Positions 34,352 through 45,925 of a stretch of 64,000 nucleotides of DNA are shown piece after piece. The stretch's first letter is position 1; each line of letters starts with the position of its first letter. A model generated the notes under the pieces. That model had not been told where the DNA came from. It saw only the letters and a list, made by a program, of their open reading frames with translations, and did no database searches. The stretch comes from Salticus scenicus (lineage: Eukaryota > Arthropoda > Arachnida > Araneae > Salticidae), in contig OZ005662.1 in the NCBI GenBank assembly GCA_963930645.1, positions 7,383,436-7,447,435 on the forward strand, written 5' to 3'. The position numbers and the translations under genes were made by a program.

Positions 34352-34500
34352 TATGTTCCCTTATTCTATTTTTAATTTTGCATTTAGCCATTCCTATATA
34401 ACTACCACTTGAAGTATCTTTACTAAGTGTGCTGGTTAATTTATTTTAAATTTTGCATTTCGCCATTCTTCCTATATAACTACCTGTAGAATTATCCATT
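34352..34500 (-). pseudogene. Two Penelope GIY-YIG fragments in tandem
   Basis: On the minus strand, 34346-34417 gives DTSSGSYIGMAKCKIKNRIR then EHIS, and about 34445-34500 gives DNSTGSYIGRMAKCKI. Both contain the SYIG and Arg region of the GIY-YIG fold. They differ from the Penelope copy at 17884-31335, so they come from another family. Confidence 0.55.
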
Positions 34501-34550
34501 ATAGAGGGTGTTTATAAAGTCCCGGACCCATTTTGCTGCTTAATAACTCA

Positions 34551-36083
34551 TCTATATATATAAAAATGAATTGCTGTTCGTTAGTCTCACTAAAACTCGA
34601 GAACGGCTGAACGAATTTATCTTATCTTAGTCTTGAAATGTTCGTGGAGGTCTAGGGAAGGTTTAAAAGGCCAGAAAAAATCGAATAATTTCCGAGAAAA
34701 CCCTAAAAACAGCCCTTTTCTATTTCCCATACAAACGTTTTCTAGAGTCAATTTGAACTTTATTGCTATTCAATAAAGTTTAGGTGTGTTCCTAACGGAT
34801 GATGGCTGAGCTACAAAAATGAGCTCGTAATGACCTCCCCTGATGCACCTCGAAGCCGGATTTTCGAATTTTGTTTTAGTTTTCTTTTAATTAATTAAAA
34901 TGTTAAAATAAAAACCTTCTAATAACTGATAAATTGGCCATTTAATTTTAATCCTTAATTTAATTGTTGCCAAAAAAAATTATTCTTTTTTGGACAGAAA
35001 AAAAGAAAAAAAAACGTGAACAATAAAAATTACATTTATTTAAAATATTTAATTTTATTCCTTAATTTAATTGTTGCCAAAAAAATTATCATTATTTTTT
35101 CGACGGAAAAAAAAAAAAAAAACGTGAACAATAAAAATTACATGTATTTAAAATGAGGAAAGTAAATTTAAAAAATTAGAAATATCAGTCGTATCGTTAC
35201 AAATAAGATACCAAATGAAAGATGCAATTTTTGTGAATCCAACGGATTAAACAGCTTATCGATCGGACAATTAGATTTTTTAAAATTAACTAATGTATGT
35301 ATTTTATAAATTTTCTTTCACAAACACAAACGTGTAGTATACAGCCTGTACAACACTAGACCAAATTGAAGTTCAAATTTCATCAATATTTAAATAAATA
35401 AATGAAAATAAAAATATGCTTAATGGGAAATATATATAACCATTAAAAGTTTAGTTGTCTAAAATATGTCAGAAATAGCGCTCATAGCATATTGTTACAA
35501 GGTATTAAGTCTTATTTTTACAAGGGATAAAATCTAAAATGGTGACAAAAATTCAAAAGTCGCCAAAGAGAGCTATATTAAGGCGGTACTATGATCATGC
35601 TTACAAACCATGAATACTAATAACCACAAAAAATTAATTGTCTCATGCAACAGACGTAGCCGGTCATAGCATATTATAATATTTAGCGTGAAATTGTTAT
35701 CATTTTTATGGTTGATCGGGGATAAACAAAATAAACATAGGAAATAACGTAAAAGCAAATATTATGTGCACCACGTATAGTGTTGTTCATATGTAACTGG
35801 GATTCAAATATAAAGGAGATACTTCATTTTTTTTTTTTCGATACTATCTATTTCGAAACTGTTATCTAATAAGGACTTAATGCAAGCCTATTGGTAAACC
35901 ATTGTCTCAGGTAATAGGGACAAGCGCCCGAGTTTTAGCGGATGACCAAATCGCTACCGAAGGCAGCAGGGATCCGAAGCGAGCTTTTGAGCAATTTTAG
36001 TATTTTATTTTATTTTTATAAAGCTATATAGAAAAGAGTTTCCTTTAAATTTAGTGACCAGCGAAGCGGGCAAAGCCTGCTAG
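34551..36083 (+). mobile_element. Non-autonomous Helitron inside the mariner
   Basis: It begins TCTATATATATAAAAATG after A and ends GGGCAAAGCCTGCTAG before T. GCGGGC-AAA-GCCTGC just before the end can form a hairpin. The opposite inverted repeat of the mariner (about 37485-37500) supplies the empty site CTCA|TAAAATAAT, which proves insertion between A and T. There is no coding capacity. Confidence 0.87.
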
Positions 36084-36134
36084 TAAAATAATAAAGATAG
36101 ATTGAAATTAATAACATAAATGATTAGATAAAAC

Positions 36135-37192
36135 TCAAAAAGTTTCATGACCCTTGTCAATGAACTTCCACGTGTGCCCCCTTCGTCGCATGGAGAATAT
36201 CAAGTCGATAGTCAATTTCACACCAGGTAGCGCAAGCATGTCGGCATCCACAGAGGCTATTGCGGTTGTAATTCTGACTTTTAGGTCATCAATGTTCGAC
36301 ACTCTCCTCCTGTAAACATTGTCCTTTACAAATCCCCAAAGGAAAAAGTCCAGCGGCGTTATATCAGGAGATCTGGGAGGCCAAGGAATTGGACCTCCTC
36401 GCCCAATCCATCTTCCTGGAAAATGGTCATTCAAAGAACATGAACGACAGTACCCCAATGAGGTGGTGCACCATCTTGTTGCAAAAAGGCATGTGGCTGA
36501 AGCTCTTCTAGTTGTGGAAATATGAAGTTTTCCAACATGTCTAAGTATGCGACTGATGAGACCGTCTTTTCTGTAAAAAAGAAAGGCCCAATGACTCGGT
36601 CGTGCATTAGTCCACACCACACATTAACCTTTGGGGAATCCCTTTGTGCCTCACGGTATTCATAGGGGTTTTCAGATCCCCATATGCGCACATTATGGCG
36701 ATTAACAATGCCAGAAACATGAAAGGATGCTTCGTCGGAGAACATTATGCGCTTCAGAAAATCAGCATCATCTTCTATCCTCCTTATCATATCTGTTGCA
36801 AAGGCCATCCTCCTAGGCCTATCGTCCGGTTCCAAAACTTGAACAATTTGAACTCTGTATGCATGCAGTCTTAATTTTTTCTTAATAACCTTGTACACTG
36901 TCGAAATTGGCATATCCAATTCTCTTGCCGCTGATCTCACAGATCTTCTAGGATTGTGTAAAAATGTCTCTCTGACACGGTCAACATCAAAATCACTTGT
37001 GCAGGGACGTCTGGAATGTATCTTATCTGCGATACTTCCAGTTTCTAGAAAATTATTTTTCCACCGCAAGATGCTGCTTTTGGATGGAGGATCTTTTTGG
37101 TAAATTCTTCTGCAATTTCTCTGTGCTTGCACTATCGATTTCGTTTCTATGTACCACCATAAAATGTGTGCTTTCTCTTGTGGTGTATGCAT
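36135..37192 (-). pseudogene. DD41D mariner transposase, frameshifted
   Basis: The start is taken at MHTPQEKAHILWWYIETKSI (37192). The N-terminus has a helix-turn-helix of the arthropod DUF4817 type (YQKDPPSKSSILRWKNNFLE). The catalytic residues seen are MFSDEASFHVSG, FLQQDGAPPHW and, in the next frame, SPDITPLDFFLW; the gap between the second and third Asp is about 41. The frame shifts near 36460 and the protein then ends at 36135. All three Asp are kept, so the frameshift is the main visible defect. Confidence 0.85.
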
Positions 37193-37537
37193 TCTCCTTA
37201 ATATCCGCTCGAATAAAACATCACATACAAAAGTATTACATAGAACAAACACATCAAAAGTAAACATAACATTGCAATAGTTGCCAAAAACAAAAGAGAA
37301 AAATGCAATTAATAAGCAGACGATATTTAGAAAAGTACAGATATTTAGACTGGAAAATGAAATTATCTGAAATTAACCACACGCGCAGATGATATTTACA
37401 AAAGTAAAGATATTCAAACCTGAAAAGAAAATATATGAGTTATTCCATCAATAAATGCCATAAGTTTGTTTATATCTTCATTATTTTATGAGTTATTAAA
37501 CATCAAAATGGGTCTGGGACTTTATAAACAGCCTGTA

Positions 37538-39007
37538 TATAAAAAAACTCAGCTGAAAATATTAAAATAGACTTCAAAAAAGTTTGCAAATTTGCAAATT
37601 TTAACAATCAAATATACACACTTCACTGGGAAACAATGAAAATTTCAAATAATTTATCTTCGTGTAATGGCAATGAGCCAACGCAAAACATCGCAACTGA
37701 CTGGCATCGCCTCTTAGAGCACAGCTCAAAAGAGACAGTCAAAGAGATTTTTTTAACATAAAAAGAAACACTTCTTTATACATGAATGTTAAATTTAAAA
37801 ATTATACCTTTATAAACAAAAATACTTGATAAGACTGGCGTCATAATAGCTTTAAAATTTTATTTAGATTTATTTTATAAATATTAATTTAAATTAATCA
37901 AATAATCTTATAAGGTTTTTTTTTTTCTTTTGATTTTATCATCCACAAAGTAAAGTGGGCACAGTTTTAGTATAGAACCTCCTTGGCAATTGGTGCAAAA
38001 TAATTTCATAGAGAGCAGTGATAAACATGAATATTATACATAAACTTTTTACCTATATATTTGTTCATTTAATAAATTATTTTCACAAAATAAAAAACAT
38101 AATTAGAATTTCAAACTATAATAAATGAAAAATAAATAAACATATAATATAAAATTTAATTTTGGACCTGAGAATAAAATCCTTTCATTTGGATTTTGGA
38201 AGCATTTCTATTTTTTTTTTTTTTTTTTTTTTTTTGTTTATAGTGTGCCTCTGATACTAATTATTCATAAATGTTTCAAATATTTTTAGCACATAATGCT
38301 AAATATTTTATGAAATGAATTCTAAAAATAATGGAAATTAATAAAAACTATTTAAAATTTTTATGACAACTGAGACTTTCTGCATGTGACCTGAGTTCAA
38401 GGATAAAATTCAACTGCTATTGGGCACTTTAAGAAGTATGTGATATTAATGTTTATCTATTAAAAAAATACCATAAAAATTCATCTTCTAATCTAAATTT
38501 GCAACATTTTCAGTAATTATTTGGACAATTTTGTGCTCACCCTATTTCCCCAGAATTAGACCATAGCATTAAAGAAAATAAGTTGTAAAACTATAATTCT
38601 GACCACTGCTATTGTATAACTTTAATTCTTAAATTTTTACGATAATTAAAAATTTTTGTAGTTGGCATTTTGCATTCTGGTTTTTGGAACATTCTGGATA
38701 ACTGTTTCCGGATAATGGATCCTATACTATAATGTCAATTCTGCAGATCACCAAAAAATTTGTTGTGAACTGCAGAATGGTGACTGCTGGTGTAAAGTAG
38801 ATTCTGAAACACTCTGAACATGCATGTCTGAACCTAGCACCTACTGATTGAAGGACAGAGTGTCAATAAATTAAATAGGGCAAATAAATAAGAGGACAAA
38901 TGTGAAATTCAAATCATGAATTTGAATGAGCATACTGATTACTGATACAGAACATAAATAAGTTCACAAAGTATTTCAGAATTGCTTTTTCTAAAAATTG
39001 TACTTAC
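37538..39007. other. Intron sequence, no gene recognised
   Basis: AT-rich sequence with a T run at about 38210-38235. No coding signal is seen before the exon 4 donor. Confidence 0.45.
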
Positions 39008-39086
39008 TTTAAAGGAATAATCAGGGTCTTCTTTAGATCCCCGGTACATATCACAAGAGAAGCCTTCATGGTATACAACATTACAA
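39008..39086 (-). CDS. Exon 4: second half of IBR
   Basis: This 79-nt exon is too short for ordinary ORF calling. The acceptor is tctttaccag and the donor is a strong AAA|GTAAGTA. After the split codon it reads CNVVYHEGFSCDMYRGSKEDPDYSFK, which gives the last zinc ligands of the IBR and the linker found before Rcat in many RBR proteins (KEDPD..). It ends in phase 0, so either terminal exon can be joined to it. The next intron, down to 14530, is 24.5 kb long and packed with transposons. Confidence 0.85.
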
Positions 39087-40000
39087 CTGGTAAAGAATAA
39101 AAAAATTTAAACATTACATTAAGAAAAAATGCATTATTATAATGAAATGAAACTGGAAAACTTACACTTTGTAAAATTAATCATACTTTATTCTGCTATG
39201 TAGTGAAAATATTTAATTTAAAATAACTAACAAAGTTGTACGCTGATATTATAGAATTTTCATGCCAGTTTCATAAATCATATTTGAAAACTGATCTGAC
39301 TTCTTTACTAGCAATCATTCTTAAGAAAAGTCTATAAGATTAACTTACTAAATAAACTGATTAATCTACAGATAGACATACCCCACCAATTTTGTGATTT
39401 CCAGGTTACTGATTTCTCAAAACATGTAAAAATGCTGAGATTGGGTAGATTTTTTGTCCAACCTGAAAATACCTGGATAAGTTTTTTTTAATAAAACCCC
39501 AGAAAAAAACGAAGTTTTTTTTTTTTTTTTTTTTTAAATCCATATTTTGAATTGTACTTTAATCTAACTTTTAACAAATATAATGCACGTTATTTTAACA
39601 TGAACAAAGAATTTTCAAAAATAACACAAGTGCTCAAACTACTCTATAGAACAAAATCTTTGAAAAATAATTTATAATTATCTCATTAACAGACAACGAA
39701 AAAAGTTATAAACAAATAAAAGCGACAGAGAACAGCATTGTTTATTAATATAAAGAAAATTGTTTTGCTCAAGGAATGTAAAATATAAATAAATACAATT
39801 CAAATTTTTTAAAATATCTGAAAACTTTAACAGTGAAATATGAATAATAAGAACAATAATTCAAAACATTTGATAAAAATCTATTGAATACGAAACCTTC
39901 AATAAAGTAACACTAAACAACTATTTAAACTCAGTTTTTTGTTGTAAAGAATAGCTAATCTGAATTTTAGAAAATTTAAAGCACAAATTAAAAAAAAAAA
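39087..40000. other. Intron sequence, no gene recognised
   Basis: AT-rich sequence with low-complexity T and A runs. Nothing coding is seen. Confidence 0.45.
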
Positions 40001-40822
40001 TCTGGAGTGACTCCACTCGACTTTCCGAACATTGAGTAATTAACAGTTTTGTAGATAAAGTAAAGAAAGAGGAGTTGTTAAACAAACAAAAGAGAGAAAA
40101 ACATAATAGAGTGTTTGAGTATTTTTCTCCATATAGTACACGATGTTTTTTTTAACACTACTGAACTTTGAGCCCATAGATCATAATGATAAAGAATGTT
40201 TCGTCATGTCCCTGTAAAAACCTATAAATGCTAGATTCACCAAAATGCTCATAGTTAGTGCAACAGTGATTTATAATATTCATATAAATTTTCAGCTCAA
40301 TTGAATAAGGCATTTAGATGCTATCGCACTTTTAAAAATTTGGTCCCATAGGCCATAATGATAAAGAATTTTTCTTTGTGTCCCTGTAAAAAACTGTAAG
40401 TGCTAAATTCACCAAAATCTATACCGCTGGTGCAAATGTGATCTATAACATGTGTACAAATTTTTTGATCAGACTAATAAGGTGTTTAGACGCTATCACA
40501 CTTTTAAAAATTTGGCCCCATAGGCTATAATGATAAAGAATTTTTCCTTGTGTTGGTTTGTAAAAAAAACTATCAGTGCTAGATTCACCAAAATCAATAG
40601 GGTTCGTACTATGGTGACTTAAAATATACGTACCAACTTTCAGCTTATTCGAACAAAGCGTTTAGACACTAGCGAGTTCACTCACAGACATACAAACATA
40701 CATCATCGCAAATATAATGAAAATGGACTCAGGGGATCTTGAAACGTATAGAAACATCAAAATCTCAAATTCAGATTTTTGACATGATTACAATACTTTC
40801 CTCACTATAGTGTTCGGAAAGT
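40001..40822. repeat. Repeat family R2, copy 1, with internal tandem units
   Basis: It starts TCTGGAGTGACTCCACTCG (a small hairpin, TGGAGT-G-ACTCCA) then ACTTTCCGAACA, and ends CACTATAGTGTTCGGAAAGT, so the ends are inverted. Inside, about 150-bp units repeat with CCCATAGGCCATAATGATAA, TGTGTCCCTGTAAAAA and GATTCACCAAAATC. No ORF is present. Confidence 0.75.
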
Positions 40823-41085
40823 AAAAAAATCCCTTATAACTTAATCAAAGAAGGATTTTAGAAATTTTAATTTTAATGAATAACTGACATGTTTTAAAAT
40901 TAAAAAAAAAATATCTATTTTTATTTATTTCATTTTTAACTATCTTTAATAATAAGCTCTTACATGGTTTGTTGGAGGGCAACTTCTGGAGACAAGAAAT
41001 GGGAACACACGCCATGCAATGGTCGAAATTTAGCTTTCCCTGATTATTTTTAGCTATGTTGTTTTAGATAAAGAAGTTAGAAGTA

Positions 41086-41681
41086 CAGGGTTAGTCAAAA
41101 TGAATAGGACAATAAGAAAACTATTTTTAGACGAATGTATGTTTATTGTAACCAAACTACAGCTACGTATGGACAGATAAACTATCAAAGTTTTATTTGG
41201 CAACACACATGTACGTTAATGCCGCTAGGAGACGCTGTTTTCAAAATGGCGCAATCAGGCAAGGAGAAGGCGTTTTGTGTGATATTTGCTAAAACAATGT
41301 CAGTAATTACGGTCCAGCGACAATTTCGAACCAAGTATGACAAGGAACCACCTCATCGACATTCCATTGCGAGGTGGGTAAAGCAATTTGAAGAGACGGG
41401 CTGCTTATGCAAGGGTAAAAGCACAGGACGACCACGTGTATCCGAAGAAACTGTGGAATCCGTCATTGCCGTCTCTAGATAGGACGGCAATGAATCCGTT
41501 CGTGCATCCTTTCAACGAAGTCCCCAGAAGTCGACAAATCGTGCAGCCATGGAATTGGAAGTTCCATGAGAAAAAACTTTGATAGTTTATCTGTCCATAC
41601 GTAGCTGTAGTTTGGTTACAATAAACATACATTCGTCTAAAAATAATTTTCTTATTGTCCTATTCTTTTTGACTAACCCTG
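41086..41681 (+). mobile_element. Mariner with long inverted ends, internally deleted
   Basis: TA flanks lie at 41084-41085 and 41682-41683. The inverted ends exceed 100 bp and begin CAGGGTTAGTCAAAA. The interior keeps only the N-terminal DNA-binding part of a transposase (41246-41482). Confidence 0.85.
41246..41482 (+). pseudogene. Transposase N-terminal helix-turn-helix fragment
   Basis: Seventy-eight codons start at MAQSGKEKAFCVIFAKT and include YDKEPPHRHSIARWVKQFEE and GRPRVSEETVESV, the DUF4817-like DNA-binding domain of arthropod mariners. The frame stops where the internal deletion joins. No catalytic domain is present. Confidence 0.75.
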
Positions 41682-41743
41682 TACTATTTAGCAGTTGTAT
41701 TAAATCATGAACACAACTATTTCAATTTTTGGCATTATACTTA

Positions 41744-42644
41744 CCGTTAAATTCCGATAGTAACCCCCCCTCCCTTCCTTTAGCGGCTAAGTTTGCCATT
41801 CTTTCATTTTTCCCATGAGCGTTGCAAACATACTTTTTTAAATTCTGAAGTCTTATACATTTATTTAGAAACTTTAATTTGCATTTAAACATATCCAAAT
41901 GTTATTTTTATTCATCTTTTTAAAGTAAAATAACTCCAAATAAAAAAATTTAAAAATGTGGCGTTGTTTACATTCCTTTAACTCCAAAACATTAACTGCT
42001 ATCCACAAACAGCCGTGGCTTTCACAATCTTGCTTATGCAACTCTGTTTTTGCGATCACAACTCTTTTCTAAATTTTAAATTCTCTTTTTAATTTTAAAT
42101 CCTTAAATAGCACAATAACTCCGTAATAGTACTTGCATATGTAACTTTAATAGTTATCGTTCACCCTGTTTTGTTCTTTCATATCAGTTAATAACAGTGC
42201 AATTAACTGTTTTTTTTTTTTTAACTGCTAGCGAATTCTAGACAGCTCAATTATTATTCTATAAGACTGCTTCGTTCCGCGATTGCGATTCGTTTATCAC
42301 ATGTTCGTGTCTGTTTCTGTTATTCCGAATACTTTTTTTTTTTTTTTTTTTTTTTTTTATAAAAATTTAAACTGATTAATAAAAATTGTTTATTATTAAT
42401 AAAATTTAATAAATAATAATCAGTATTATATTGTTAATACAATTTAGTAACTATTAATATATATTATAATATTAATTAAATTAATAATACTTTTAGAAAA
42501 AGATTGTGAAACTTCCGATTATAACCTCCCCCTTCTGAAATCGTTGTACTTTTCCGGAAACTTCCGAATATAACCCCTCCCCCAGTTTTTACAAATTTCT
42601 CCTTGAAAAAAAAAGGGGGAGGGGTTACTATCGGAATTTTACGG
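41744..42644. mobile_element. TA-flanked element with CCGT(T/A)AAATTCCGATAGTA ends
   Basis: TA flanks lie at 42-43 past 41700 and at 42645-42646. The inverted ends are CCGTTAAATTCCGATAGTAA on the left and CCGTAAAATTCCGATAGTAA (complement of the right end), followed by C-rich runs. Internal G/C-rich inverted phrases occur near 42510-42600. No transposase is present. Confidence 0.7.
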
Positions 42645-42772
42645 TATCAATATATAAGTGTTAGAAGATAATGCAAGTAGATCAGGCTTTAAAAAAATAA
42701 ATAAATAGAAAAAGTTAAGTCAACAATTAAACTTTAGGTAAAAATTATCTACATATATAATAACATACATAC

Positions 42773-42996
42773 CTAGTGCATATATCATTTTTGCACAAAG
42801 GGCAGTTCCACTTAGTTACAGAAAGCTCACTTTTGTTAATAAACATGGAACAATCAGCTGCAGGACAGTAATATATTTTATCTACATTTCTGTCCAAATA
42901 GGCTTTCAATGATTTCTCAACTAATTTATCAATTTCTGACACCGCATCATTAACTAGATATTTGATATCTCCAAGAGTTATAGGTTTTGAGCAATT
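42773..42996 (-). CDS. Exon 3: end of RING1, linker and first half of IBR
   Basis: The exon is 224 nt, with acceptor tattgcag and donor ACTAG|GTATGT. It reads NCSKPITLGDIKYL, then a helical linker, then the first half of the IBR zinc domain: YYCPAADCSMF and WNCPLCKNDIC. The split codon at the 3' end is completed by the first base of exon 4 to give Ser, then CNVVYHEGFSC. The IBR holds the RBR module in shape. The exon lies between two copies of the same repeat family (40001-40822 and 44001-45003). Confidence 0.87.
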
Positions 42997-44000
42997 CTGC
43001 AATAAAAATTATTCACACATTTTAGACAATTTGAGTTTTTAAAGGGTTGTATTAAATATTTTTTATTTTAATTACAAATAATTCAATATTCACATCTAAG
43101 TCATTATACTTGTATAAAACATTTGACATTTCACATCATGATTAAGATCAGATAATAATTTACTTCATCTTGATTAATATTAATAAATTTTGGAATTCAA
43201 AGCTAAATAATTGTTAGTCAGCACCTTAATACTGCACATCAGTTAGAGTTACCCTCTCTTCCACCCTACGTAATCCTATGGAATCTTCATCACTCTGTAT
43301 TTTAAGGATATATCCTGAAAAATAAATTTTTGAATTCTGTTTTTCAAATTCCATTCTTGAATATGTTGCCTTTTATCTTAGTGATTTTTTTTTTTTTTTT
43401 TTTTTAATAAATTCAAATACAGTTCCTGCCACTTATTAAAATGCCATTCGTTCTGAGTCAAAGTGATTTTATTAAGCAGCTGATTTTTATATCCAGCGAA
43501 CATTCCTGCACTAAAGGAAAAGGTATTACTTCTCTGAATTTGGAAAGAAACTTCAAAAGGTGACGAATAATGGAATTAGTAAACAATATTAATTAATTTT
43601 TGATAGATAATTTATTGCTTTTTCAATTTAAATAAATTAAACTCATTCCAAGTTCCCATGCACTTTCGTTTGAGGAAAATCATCATTACTTTATGAAAAG
43701 TTCACGTTGTTCTTATAAATTTAAAATCTTTTCATTTAAACCCCATGAATTATAGTAATTTTAAAATAAGAACTTGAAATTGCCTTTTAATAATTAGAAA
43801 TTAAAAAATATATATCATTTTAAATCAATTTGTAACTTATTACTGCATTTTCGTTTTGAAGAATACGTTCCTTGAAATTGCTACAGAGATAAGTGATGGG
43901 ATGTGTTTAATTTGTAACTGTACTGCAAGTGTAAAATCTTCAACAATGAACGATAACAGAGGGTTTGTTGTGCATTAATTTCTTTTCTTATTAAAAAAAA
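42997..44000. other. Intron sequence, no gene recognised
   Basis: AT-rich intron upstream of exon 3, with a T run near 43388-43407. Confidence 0.45.
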
Positions 44001-45003
44001 TCTGGAGTGACTCCACTCGACTTTCCGAACATTGAGTAACTAACAGTTTTGTAGATAAAATAAAGAAAGAGGAATTGCTAAACAAACAAAAGAGAGAAAA
44101 CCATAATAGAGTGTTTTTTTCTCCATATATCACACGAGGTTTTATTTAACGCTACTGAACTTTGAGCCCTTAGATCATAATGATAAAGAATTTTTCGTTT
44201 TGTCCCTGTAAAAATCTATAGATACTAGATTCACCAAAATGCTTATAGTTAGTGCAACAGTGATTTATAATATTCATACAAATTTTCAGCTCAATTGAAT
44301 AAGGCGTTTAGATGCTATCGCACTTTTAAAAATTTGGTCTCATAGGCCATAATGATAAAGAATTTTTCTTTGTGTCCCTGTAAAAAAACTGTAAGTGCTA
44401 AATTCACCAAAATCTATACAGTTGGTGCAAATGCGACCTATAACATGTGTATAATTTTTTTGCTCAGATTAATAAGGCGTTTAGACGCTATCACACTTTT
44501 AAAAATTTGGCCCCATAGGCCTTAATGATAAAGAATTTTTCTTTGTGTCCCTGTAAAAAAACTACAAGTGCTAGATTCTCCAAAATCTATACAGATTGAG
44601 TATCTGTGACCTATAATATGGGTATAAAATTTTTGCTCAATTGAATAAGGCGTTTAGATGCTATCGCACTTTTAAGATTTTGGTCCCATAGGCCATAATG
44701 ATAAAGAATTTTTCTTTGTGTCCCTGTAAAAAAACTATAAGTGCTAGATTCACCAAAATCTATAGGGTTCGTACTATGGTGACTTACAATATACGTACCA
44801 ACTTTCAGCTTATTTGAACAAAGCGTTTAGACGCTAGCGTGTTCACTCACAGACATACACACATACACACACACATACATACATCATCTCAAAAATAGTG
44901 GAAACGGACTCAGGGGACCTCGAAACGTATAGAAACATCAAAATCTGATATTCGGATTTTTGACATGATTACAATACTTTCCTCACTATAGTGTTCGGAA
45001 AGT
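44001..45003. repeat. Repeat family R2, copy 2, one tandem unit longer
   Basis: It has the same ends and interior as 40001-40822 in the same orientation, with one more ~150-bp unit. The two copies flank exon 3, with starts exactly 4.0 kb apart. Confidence 0.75.
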
Positions 45004-45718
45004 AAAAATAATAATAATAATAATCACAATGTAAGTAAAAAAAAAATTTTAGTGTGCATAAATAACATTTTTGGCTGCTGAGGAGATAAGGTAAGTGTAC
45101 CAGTAGTGAGCCACTCAAGTGTTTAAACTAAAAATAAGAAATTCCAACATTCCAATGAGATAAGAGAACTATTTCTGATAAGCTGAAGCTGAAACCCTTA
45201 TTTACTAAATACTAGAAGCATAGCCTGAAGTTGGTCTTAAAAAGCAGCATTTTAAGCCTATCCTTAACGATGTCGTTAACAGGTAAGTCTTCATTCAACT
45301 CCTTTTTAGCATACATTCTACTTGTTTTAAAAATGAATTTTTATTGATATTATTTCATTATATGCTGAATATGTTATAAACTTTATTGTGTACGACCATC
45401 AACACATTTATTTAATCGTAACAAGCAAAAATAAAGGTAAAATTTAAAAAGTATTCAATATATGTATACTTATAACAGAATTTTAAAATGAGTGTAGATT
45501 TTAAATGTTAAATATGACCTTAAGAATATAAAACTGCCCTTCAAAACTTACAAACTACCCTTTTCTTACTACAATGCCTCCCTTTCTTAAACGAAAGGGA
45601 AACTCTGATACTTCATTTTTGAAGTTTTCATTCCCCATTTACGAAGGCCAATTTTTCGGTAATTTTACTGCAATTTCAAAACAAAAATTTATAATGTTAA
45701 TAATAAATGAGAAGATAC
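45004..45718. other. Intron sequence, no gene recognised
   Basis: It begins with a short (AAT)n run after the repeat. No further structure is seen up to the exon 2 donor. Confidence 0.45.
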
Positions 45719-45925
45719 CTCTGCACAACATTGTATGGGAAATTGTGCTTGATCAATTAATCCCTTCAAACATGCAGAACAATACAGGTGTCCACAGTAG
45801 TGAAGTCGAAAAGATAAGCCATCAACTGGATATAAACAGACAGGGCATGCTTCTTCAGAAGATGAATCACTGCATACATCACTGAAACCAACAGTGCTTA
45901 ATAATTCTTTAATGCATTCTTCGGC
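45719..45925 (-). CDS. Exon 2: RING1 of the RBR module
   Basis: The exon has 69 codons in phase 0, after a polypyrimidine acceptor (ttgtttcag) and before the donor GAG|GTATCT. The translation begins AEECIKELL and carries the RING1 pattern CPVC, then YCGHLYCSAC, then PIQCCAE, with the last zinc ligands completed by NC at the start of exon 3. In RBR ligases RING1 binds the E2-ubiquitin conjugate. Joining to exon 1 gives ...KESVEKAEECIKELL, a continuous helix-like linker. Confidence 0.87.

Larger units (their letters stand above)
34504..37535 (-). mobile_element. DD41D-type mariner carrying a Helitron
   Basis: It is flanked by TA (34502-34503 and 37536-37537). The inverted ends share TTTATAAAGTCCC and GACCCATTTTG..TTAATAACTCAT. 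The total is 3032 bp, of which 1533 bp is the nested Helitron, leaving about 1.5 kb of mariner. Confidence 0.85.

Noticed and set aside
38690..38730. TTCCGGATAATGGATCC resembles a pogo/Tigger end.
   Set aside because: Single short match with no partner end or TA-flanked borders.
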